From Dysgonamonadaceae bacterium (GTDB lineage: Bacteria > Bacteroidota > Bacteroidia > Bacteroidales > Azobacteroidaceae), in NCBI GenBank assembly GCA_031260235.1, contig JAIRKG010000037.1, forward strand, positions 1 through 5,561: a DNA stretch of 5,561 bases. Reading direction: 5' to 3'. Positions 1 through 4,955 of this stretch are shown one piece after another. Position 1 is the stretch's first letter; every line of letters begins with the position of its first letter. A program made the position numbers and the translations under genes. Below the pieces are notes generated by a model. It was not told the origin of the DNA. It saw only the letters and a program-made list of their open reading frames with translations, and ran no database searches.

Positions 1-419
1 TCGAAATCCGTCAATAAAACATTGATTGAATAAGCGCCTTTGGAATGAATATAGATTTGCCAAACCTTTGTCCCATCGGGAAGAACAGTCAAAGCGGCGT
101 CTTTCTTTTTTTCTATACAAGTATAAAACTTATGCGCAAAGCAGAATGAGCGCAGGCTACCGCTTTCTTCCACAGGGTCTTTCCTGATTGCCGAATCGAG
201 ATTGAAGAAGTATATCCCCTGCTCCCCGAAAGAAGAACCTGTCGCAACAGATTTTGAGGTTGGGGCACTAATTCCCCTTTCAGTGGTTACGGTATCAACA
301 GATTGAGGAGTTAATTGCAGAAAAAAAGGCTTCCCCCCGTGGCTGATTTGGGCAGAAATGCCGGTGGAGGAAAGAGAAAATAAACTTATCAATAAAAACC
401 GGACGCCGTTTCGATTCAT
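1..419 (-). CDS. Secreted endopeptidase-like protein, N-terminal part (cut by window edge)
   Basis: This frame stays open from the ATG at 419 to the window edge, giving 139 residues with the rest missing. Residues 1-23 look like a signal peptide: a short basic start (MNRNGVR), a hydrophobic stretch (FLLISLFSLSS) and a likely cleavage after ISA, leaving QISHGGKPF. A Gln-Ile/Val-Ser-x-Gly-Gly-x-Pro start is familiar from secreted Bacteroidetes proteins. Residues 110-139, with LPDGTKVWQIYIHSKGAYSI, resemble the propeptide of Bacteroidetes trypsin-like/lysyl-endopeptidase precursors, many of which carry a type IX secretion C-terminal domain. The catalytic domain would lie outside the window, so protease activity is inferred from the propeptide-like segment alone. 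The start is well supported: it overlaps the stop of the upstream dipeptidase gene as ATGA and has an AGGGAG motif 8 bases upstream. It could also be a non-proteolytic exported protein sharing this N-terminal domain. Confidence 0.65.
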   Translation of the reverse strand, partial: MNRNGVRFLLISLFSLSSTGISAQISHGGKPFFLQLTPQSVDTVTTERGISAPTSKSVATGSSFGEQGIYFFNLDSAIRKDPVEESGSLRSFCFAHKFYTCIEKKKDAALTVLPDGTKVWQIYIHSKGAYSINVLLTDF

Positions 420-2059
420 TTCGCAATCTCCCTCTCCCTAAGCCATTCTCCCTTATCCTTAACAATCCTCCGCAAAAACTCGTCGTCAAATTTCGGTCGG
501 TTAGGATATTGCGAGCCGCCGTGTGAATTTTGAATAAATCGCCCGTTTTCCTCTTTCTTCACCACCCCGTCCATGTATTTCACGATAAGGTATTCGCCTA
601 AGGATTTCCATTCGTTAAGCGCTGTTTGAGCAGTTGAAATACTGTAAGCGGTCAGGAAATCAACGGCGTCTTGCCGACTGGTTTTCAGCAAGTCGAGCGC
701 TTTTTGTTCCACCTGTTTTTGATTATCCAAATAGCCTCCTTCCAATTTCGCCTGTAAAACTTCCACATCCGAAAGCACTTGGTTATAACGGGCATAAGCC
801 ATATTCGCCACCCAGTTGTAAATCCAAAAAGCCGAAGTCCACGAAAAATGAGTAAAATCGCCGTTACCGACGCGGTAACATTCGGGCGTTTGCGTCATGC
901 AAGGATACATCGGCGTATAAACGGTGAACCGAGCGTCGTCAACGCCAAACCAAAACACGCCTCCAACCTCGTCGGGAAGATAATTCCGCATCTGTCCGAC
1001 AAACGTAAAGCCCGTTTGCTGCGTAGAAGTTGGCCGTTCAAAAGCATATTTAACGCTGTCCACTTCCCATGCCAACGGATGAAAACGATAGGGAGAATGG
1101 AACGGTCCGGCGGCAACGTCCGCAGTCGGGTCGAAAACAGTGCCTTCGTAATGATCCCGCATCGAACGCATTAAATCGCCGGCGCTCAGTTTGCGGTTGG
1201 GTTTCACGTATAAAGGCATCGGTGTGGAATCTTCGCCCAAAACATACGGCAACCACTGTTTGCCATTGTCTGTATACTGATTGTAATAACTCCAAACGCG
1301 GGCTTCGCAAAAACGCAAACCGCCCCAATCCGGCGGATTATAGGCTTTAGAAAAACTGAAATCGGTATCTTTCCCCGTAAAATATCCCTTGCTGCGGGCA
1401 AAAGCAATCACATCTTTCGAATAAAGGCAATTTTCCCTGTCATTCAACGGAAACTGATGGATGCGCGACTGATTGGCATGGGCGGCGATACAGTCGTCGG
1501 GAATGCGGACGGCGACCCAGACGGCGCCTTTATTTCCAACGCCTTTCCCAATCATTTCCATAATCCAAACCTCATTTTTGTCTACAATCGAAAACGATTC
1601 GCCACCGCTGCAATAACCATAGTCCGCTACCAGACGTGTCATTACCTCTATCGCTTCGCGGGCGGTTTTGGAGCGTTGCAACGCAATGTAAATCAAACTG
1701 CCGTAGTCGATAATGCCTGTCGAATCGGACAATTCACTGCGTCCGCCGAAAGTCGTTTCGCCGATACAAAGCTGATGTTCGTTCATATTGCCGATAACAT
1801 TGTAAGTTTGAGCGGCTTGCGGTATCTTTCCCAAATACTTATGGGTATCCCATTCATAAACGTCCAGCATCGTTCCGGCAGGATAAACCGCAGCCGGCTG
1901 ATGATATAATTCCCCATACAAAGAATAAGAATCCGCCGAATAGGTAACCATTGTTGAGCCGTCAGCAGATGCGGCTTTGCCTACTAACAGGTTGGTGCAT
2001 GCTCCGGAGGGCGCAAATGTGAATACAGTGAACAATAAAATCACAATAATTTGCTTCAT
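416..2059 (-). CDS. Secreted family C69 dipeptidase
   Basis: 547-residue protein of peptidase family C69 (N-terminal-nucleophile hydrolases, PepD-like), which releases dipeptides or amino acids from short peptides. Residues 1-20 form a signal peptide (MKQIIVILLFTVFTFAPSGA), so it should act in the periplasm or outside the cell. It is followed directly by Cys21 in CTNLLVGKAASADGS, the expected nucleophile that must become the mature N-terminus. Other family segments are NMNEHQLCIGETT (91-103), GYCSGGESFSIVDKNEVWIME (about 148-168) and AAHANQSRI (192-200). The length matches the long Bacteroidales members rather than the shorter lactobacillus PepD. The segment before Cys21 (SGA) is a poor lipobox, so a lipoprotein is less likely. 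The start is an ATG without an obvious Shine-Dalgarno, 18 bp after the aminotransferase stop. The stop TGA overlaps the ATG of the next gene. Exact substrate is unknown. Confidence 0.92.
   Translation of the reverse strand: MKQIIVILLFTVFTFAPSGACTNLLVGKAASADGSTMVTYSADSYSLYGELYHQPAAVYPAGTMLDVYEWDTHKYLGKIPQAAQTYNVIGNMNEHQLCIGETTFGGRSELSDSTGIIDYGSLIYIALQRSKTAREAIEVMTRLVADYGYCSGGESFSIVDKNEVWIMEMIGKGVGNKGAVWVAVRIPDDCIAAHANQSRIHQFPLNDRENCLYSKDVIAFARSKGYFTGKDTDFSFSKAYNPPDWGGLRFCEARVWSYYNQYTDNGKQWLPYVLGEDSTPMPLYVKPNRKLSAGDLMRSMRDHYEGTVFDPTADVAAGPFHSPYRFHPLAWEVDSVKYAFERPTSTQQTGFTFVGQMRNYLPDEVGGVFWFGVDDARFTVYTPMYPCMTQTPECYRVGNGDFTHFSWTSAFWIYNWVANMAYARYNQVLSDVEVLQAKLEGGYLDNQKQVEQKALDLLKTSRQDAVDFLTAYSISTAQTALNEWKSLGEYLIVKYMDGVVKKEENGRFIQNSHGGSQYPNRPKFDDEFLRRIVKDKGEWLREREIAK
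428..433 (-). promoter_or_regulatory. Shine-Dalgarno-like AGGGAG inside the dipeptidase gene
   Basis: On the minus strand AGGGAG lies 8 bases before the ATG at 419, within the last codons of the C69 dipeptidase gene. The other starts in the window lack such a motif. Together with the ATGA stop/start overlap it supports re-initiation (translational coupling) at the downstream exported protein. Confidence 0.5.
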
Positions 2060-2077
2060 AGTTTAATTTATTAAAAT

Positions 2078-3304
2078 CTAAGAATTTGCGACATCACACT
2101 TGGTTATATTTAGTTCCAGCGCAACCAACGCCCGTTTCACCCGTTCCATAGCCTCAATCAAATTCTCCTCAGATGTGGCATACGAAAACCGGATGCAATT
2201 CGGAGCGCCGAAAGCTACACCGCCAACAGCCGCCACATGTCCCTCTTCCAAAAGATACATCGCCAATTCTGCCGAATTGCTTATTTTTTTCCCCTTAAAC
2301 GATTTACCGATATAATAACTGCAATCGGGGAAAAGATAGAAAGCGCCTTCCGGCTGGTGTACCTTTAATTCGGGAATATCCGAAGCGAGGCGGACAATGA
2401 GATTGCGCCGACGTTCAAAGGCTTGACGCATGGTTTCCACACAATCTTGCGGTCCGAGATAAGCGGCTTCGGCGGCTTTTTGCGCCACGTTGCTGGGACC
2501 TGACGTATATTGCCCCTGCAGTTTGTTACAGGCGGCGGCGATTTCTTTGGGTGCGGCAAGCCATCCCAAACGCCATCCCGTCATCGCGTATGCTTTGGAA
2601 ACGCCGTTCACAATAACCGTCCGCTCACGGATATGATCGAATTGCGCGATACTTTCATGTTTTCCGATATAATTAATGTGTTCGTAAATTTCGTCGGAAA
2701 TAACAATGATATGGGGATGTTCGGCCAGGACGTTTGCCAAACCTTTCAGTTCTTCCTTTGAATAAACGCTTCCGGTGGGATTACAGGGCGAACAAAGGAT
2801 AAACGCCTTTGTTCGGGACGTAATTGCGGCTTTCAATTGCGCAGGCGTAATCTTAAAATCCTGTTCGATATTCGTTGTAATAATCACGTTGCGACCCTCC
2901 GCCAATTTGACCATTTCAGAATAACTGACCCAATAGGGCGCCGGAATAATTACTTCATCGCCCGGATTAACAATGCATAAAAGCGCATTGCAAACCGACT
3001 GTTTAGCGCCATTGGAACAGACAATCCGGTCGGACGTATAATCCAAACCGTTTTCATTCTTTAATTTACCGGCAATCACATTCCGCAGGGAAAGAAAACC
3101 CGACACAGGCGAATAAAAAGAAAAGTTGTCGCGGATCGCCTTTTCCGCTGCTTCTTTCACAAAATCGGGTGTAAAAAAATCTGTTTCGCCTACGCTCAAA
3201 TTGATAACATCAACTCCCTGAGCCTTCAATTCATTACTTTTCTGAGACATCGCCAGTGTCTCGGAAAGAGACAGCGCAGCCAAACGTTCTGATATGTGTA
3301 ACAT
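2078..3304 (-). CDS. aspC: Aspartate aminotransferase, PLP-dependent class I (subfamily Ib)
   Basis: 408-residue cytoplasmic PLP enzyme of fold type I, expected to transfer the amino group between aspartate and 2-oxoglutarate. Visible landmarks, numbered from the chosen ATG, are: SNGAKQ at 98-102, the cofactor-phosphate region; Trp125 in PAPYW, stacking on the PLP ring; Asn175 in CNPTG; Asp204 and Tyr207 in SDEIYEHI; the Schiff-base Lys237 in VSKAYAMTGWRLGW; and Arg372 in IRFSYA, which should bind the substrate alpha-carboxylate. The SKAYAMTGWR signature and length fit subfamily Ib (Thermus/Bacillus type), whose members may also accept prephenate or other amino acids, so the symbol is by family only. 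A TTG codon directly precedes the ATG at 3304 and would add one Met; the ATG is preferred. It heads the minus-strand operon, with the C69 dipeptidase 18 bp downstream. Confidence 0.93.
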   Translation of the reverse strand: MLHISERLAALSLSETLAMSQKSNELKAQGVDVINLSVGETDFFTPDFVKEAAEKAIRDNFSFYSPVSGFLSLRNVIAGKLKNENGLDYTSDRIVCSNGAKQSVCNALLCIVNPGDEVIIPAPYWVSYSEMVKLAEGRNVIITTNIEQDFKITPAQLKAAITSRTKAFILCSPCNPTGSVYSKEELKGLANVLAEHPHIIVISDEIYEHINYIGKHESIAQFDHIRERTVIVNGVSKAYAMTGWRLGWLAAPKEIAAACNKLQGQYTSGPSNVAQKAAEAAYLGPQDCVETMRQAFERRRNLIVRLASDIPELKVHQPEGAFYLFPDCSYYIGKSFKGKKISNSAELAMYLLEEGHVAAVGGVAFGAPNCIRFSYATSEENLIEAMERVKRALVALELNITKCDVANS

Positions 3305-3342
3305 CAATAATTGGGATTAATTAATTGTTTTATTATTGAGAG

Positions 3343-3350
3343 CAAAGGTA
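3343..3350 (-). promoter_or_regulatory. Putative -7 box (TACCTTTG) for the aminotransferase operon
   Basis: On the minus strand TACCTTTG matches the Bacteroidetes TAnnTTTG -7 box. It lies about 38 bases before the ATG at 3304, giving a 5' leader of about 30 bases. No clear TTG -33 element is visible at the usual spacing; only T-rich sequence (GTTTTA) lies about 22 bases upstream. The assignment rests on the -7 match and position. Confidence 0.5.
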
Positions 3351-3381
3351 GTTAGTTTTTTAATATTGATTGTAAAACTAT

Positions 3382-3389
3382 TACTTTTG
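3382..3389 (+). promoter_or_regulatory. Putative -7 box (TACTTTTG) for the phosphoesterase gene
   Basis: TACTTTTG matches the Bacteroidetes TAnnTTTG box and lies 22 bases before the ATG at 3412, which would leave a leader of roughly 15-18 bases. A T-run near 3355-3361 sits where the -33 element would be, but no clean TTG is there. It is divergent from the aminotransferase promoter, with the two -7 boxes about 31 bp apart. Confidence 0.5.
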
Positions 3390-3411
3390 TTTCGCAAAAA
3401 ACAGCAATATT

Positions 3412-3903
3412 ATGCGAAAAATAGGAATACTTTCAGATACTCACGGTTATTGGGACGAGAAATTTACCGAATATTTCTCCGAATGTGATGAAATTTGGCA
3501 TGCGGGAGACGTCGGCAGTGAAGACGTTTTAACCCGTTTGGAAGCAATCAAACCGGTAAGAGCCGTTTATGGAAACATCGACGGTCATATTATCCGGAGT
3601 TTTTGCCCCGAAACATTGCGGTTTAAGATAGAAGACATAGCGGTTTTGCTAACACATATCGGAGGGTATCCCGGAAAATACGAACCGAAAATCAGGAAAG
3701 AAATGGATGCTTCTCCGGCACAACTCTTTGTGTGCGGACACTCCCATATACTGAAAGTCATGTACGACAAAAGTTTGCGAATGCTTTGCGTGAATCCGGG
3801 TGCCGCCGGACGGTATGGATTTCATCATGTACGGACGCTTGTGCGTTTGGTGATTGACGAAGATAAAATCAAAGACTTGGAAGTGATTGAATTAAGAGGG
3901 TAG
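3412..3903 (+). CDS. YfcE/MJ0936-type metallophosphoesterase (phosphodiesterase)
   Basis: 163-residue cytoplasmic enzyme of the calcineurin-like metallophosphoesterase superfamily, YfcE/MJ0936 group, which hydrolyses phosphodiester bonds using two divalent metals. All the expected metal-binding motifs are present in order: Asp9 and His11 in SDTHG; Asp33 in HAGDV; Asn55 in YGNID; His82 in LLTHIGG; His110 and His112 in CGHSH. A VNPGAAGR stretch near 127-134 is the usual C-terminal family signature. The length of about 160 residues is normal and there is no signal peptide or membrane segment. The ATG has no Shine-Dalgarno, only an A-rich leader, as is common in Bacteroidetes. It is transcribed divergently from the aminotransferase operon and appears to be a single-gene unit closed by a terminator. 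The physiological substrate is not known for most members, so none is claimed. Confidence 0.93.
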   Translation: MRKIGILSDTHGYWDEKFTEYFSECDEIWHAGDVGSEDVLTRLEAIKPVRAVYGNIDGHIIRSFCPETLRFKIEDIAVLLTHIGGYPGKYEPKIRKEMDASPAQLFVCGHSHILKVMYDKSLRMLCVNPGAAGRYGFHHVRTLVRLVIDEDKIKDLEVIELRG

Positions 3904-3932
3904 AACAGAGGATAAACCTGCCCTGTTTTTTT
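3904..3932 (+). terminator. Probable intrinsic terminator of the phosphoesterase gene
   Basis: Directly after the TAG stop, AACAG (3904-3908) pairs with CTGTT (3923-3927), with an inner AGG (3909-3911)/CCT (3917-3919) extension and a three-base GCC bulge. Seven T residues (3926-3932) overlap and follow the 3' arm. The stem is short and interrupted, so strength is uncertain, but the position right after the stop and the T-run fit an intrinsic terminator. Confidence 0.5.
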
Positions 3933-3983
3933 ACGTCTCAAACTAAAAACGAAAACGAAAATAATAAAATTATTGTGTCATTT

Positions 3984-4014
3984 TTGCTGTTATAACTTTT
4001 ACATGGTATATTTG
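3984..4014 (+). promoter_or_regulatory. Bacteroidetes-type promoter for the 127-aa gene
   Basis: A TTG (3984-3986, in a TTTTTG run) is followed after 20 bases by TATATTTG (4007-4014), close to the Bacteroides primary-sigma consensus of TTG, about 19 bases, then TAnnTTTG. This is the best-formed promoter in the window. Transcription would start near 4020, leaving an A/T-rich leader of about 60 bases before the ATG at 4080. No riboswitch-like fold was recognised in that leader. Just upstream, AATAAT-AAA-ATTATT (3960-3974) is a small AT inverted repeat of unknown meaning. Confidence 0.6.
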
Positions 4015-4079
4015 CATCTGAAATCAAAATAACTATTATGCTTTAATTCGCAAATAATCCAAATAAAAAACAATATTTT

Positions 4080-4463
4080 ATGAACAGACATACACTGACG
4101 GTTACAGATAAAGTAACTTTCAACAAATGGAAAAATGGAGAATTAAGATTCAACCCTGTTAGTGGAAATTTCATCGGAAACTTTTGTTATTCCGAAGAAA
4201 ATTACAGGGAGTATGTTAAATACAATCACCAGGAACTTAAGAATGGTTTTATTTTTAACAACACTTTTTATGAAAACCTGCCGGATATCCCTTTGGCAAC
4301 AATTCCGAAGGAAGATGTGGTGAAATGGTTTTCTAATCAGGATAACGATAACGCTTTAACTTACACAAAATGGACGGAAGCCGGTGAATATTCACACTAC
4401 TCGAAAGAATATACCTCCCCCTCAGGAGACGAATTAGTGATATTCGGCAAATATACAAAATAA
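4080..4463 (+). CDS. Unrecognised 127-aa protein with its own promoter
   Basis: I do not recognise a family. The product starts MNRHTLTVTDKVTFNKWKNG and is rich in aromatic residues (Tyr, Phe, Trp) and Asn/Lys, with no signal peptide or membrane segment, so it is probably cytoplasmic. The last part (roughly 95-127), with TKWTEAGEYSHY and DELVIFGKYTK, looks like alternating polar/aromatic beta strands. A mildly charged central segment (IPKEDVVKWF) could be a helix. It is likely a real gene: the ATG follows a good promoter by about 60 bases, the frame is uninterrupted, and codon use is A/T-rich in contrast to the GC-rich DNA right after its stop. The leader AACAATATTTT has no Shine-Dalgarno, as with the neighbours. 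It sits alone between a terminated phosphoesterase gene and the repeat array, facing the restriction-modification gene. Function cannot be assigned. Confidence 0.7.
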   Translation: MNRHTLTVTDKVTFNKWKNGELRFNPVSGNFIGNFCYSEENYREYVKYNHQELKNGFIFNNTFYENLPDIPLATIPKEDVVKWFSNQDNDNALTYTKWTEAGEYSHYSKEYTSPSGDELVIFGKYTK

Positions 4464-4560
4464 GTACGCGGGGGAAGTCTCCCTCCACTTCAGCCGCCTA
4501 CGGAGGGCTTCCGCTTCCCCCTCTGCGGGGGACACCTCCGCAACGCCCCGACAGACTCTT
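4464..4560. other. GC-rich segment with nested inverted repeats
   Basis: Immediately after the 127-aa gene the composition switches to very GC-rich. GGGGGAAG (4470-4477) pairs perfectly with CTTCCCCC (4514-4521), and inside it CCCTCC (4481-4486) pairs with GGAGGG (4502-4507), giving a nested hairpin. Competing pairings exist: CCCCC (4517-4521) with GGGGG (4527-4531), and CGGAGG (4501-4506) with CCTCCG (4535-4540). There is no T-run after the stem, so it is not a standard intrinsic terminator. It could still block or protect the 3' end of the 127-aa gene transcript. No gene was seen here. Confidence 0.55.
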
Positions 4561-4590
4561 ACTTGGAACGACGCTTTACAGCCTTTAAAC

Positions 4591-4923
4591 GTTACTTTTG
4601 CGCTAACGCGAAAGCGTTTTTCGACCCCGAAAGTTACTTTCGCGCCAGCGCGAAAACGTTTTTGACCTCGAAAATTACTTGCGGGCCGGCCCGCAAACGT
4701 TTTTTGACCTCGAAAGTTACTTGCGCGCCAGCGCGAAAACGTTTTTGACCCTGAAAATTACTTGCGGGCCGGCCCGCAAACGTTTTTTGACCCCGAAAGT
4801 TACTTGCGCGCCAGCGCGAAAACGTTTTTCGACCCTGAAAATTACTTGCGCGCTAGCGCGAAAATGTTTTTCGACCCCGAAAGTTACTTTCGCGCTAGCG
4901 CGAAAATGTTTTTCACCTCGAAA
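4591..4923. repeat. Tandem array of eight 41-42-bp palindrome-bearing units
   Basis: Eight head-to-tail units start at 4591, 4633, 4674, 4716, 4757, 4799, 4841 and 4883, with lengths 42, 41, 42, 41, 42, 42, 42 and 41. Each runs [G/A]TTACTT, an 18-bp inverted-repeat core, ACGTTTTT or a variant, GACC, then CGAAA or TGAAA. The cores come in two kinds. TTTCGCGC-CA/TA-GCGCGAAA and its G-start variant are found in units 2, 4, 6, 7 and 8; TTGCGGGCCGGCCCGCAA, a perfect palindrome, is found in units 3 and 5. Unit 1 is a diverged version. Degenerate traces flank the array at 4559-4590 and 4924-4935. Length changes fall in the T-run. Open frames cross the array only because 42 is a multiple of three; the 41-bp units break any single frame. 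The array lies between two convergent genes, so transcription barrier, protein-binding array or selfish repeat are all possible. Confidence 0.93.
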
Positions 4924-4955
4924 GTTGCTTACCGTTTTCTGTCTTCCTAAACCCG

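Noticed and set aside
18..21. Lipoprotein signal at Cys21 of the C69 dipeptidase (protein residues 18-21, SGAC)
   Set aside because: The -3 position is Ser rather than Leu/Ile/Val, and CTN after the signal is the known catalytic N-terminus of family C69.
295..489. Minus-strand 64-aa frame across the dipeptidase/left-gene junction
   Set aside because: It overlaps both real genes in another frame. The frame from the ATG at 419 has a signal peptide and stays open to the edge.
1457..1909. Plus-strand 150-aa frame
   Set aside because: It is antisense to the well-supported C69 dipeptidase and shows no recognisable domain; a shadow of the coding strand.
3960..3974. AATAAT-AAA-ATTATT inverted repeat as an operator
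   Set aside because: Very AT-rich short palindromes are expected by chance in this intergenic DNA, and there is no second copy to support regulator binding.
4591..4923. CRISPR array
   Set aside because: Units are contiguous 41-42-bp tandem repeats with no unique spacers, and no cas gene is visible.
4591..4923. Integron attC sites or REP/RAYT elements
   Set aside because: The GTTACTT start does not fit the GTTRRRY core of attC, there is no complementary R' box (RYYYAAC) or integrase, and there is no GTAG-type REP motif or RAYT transposase nearby.
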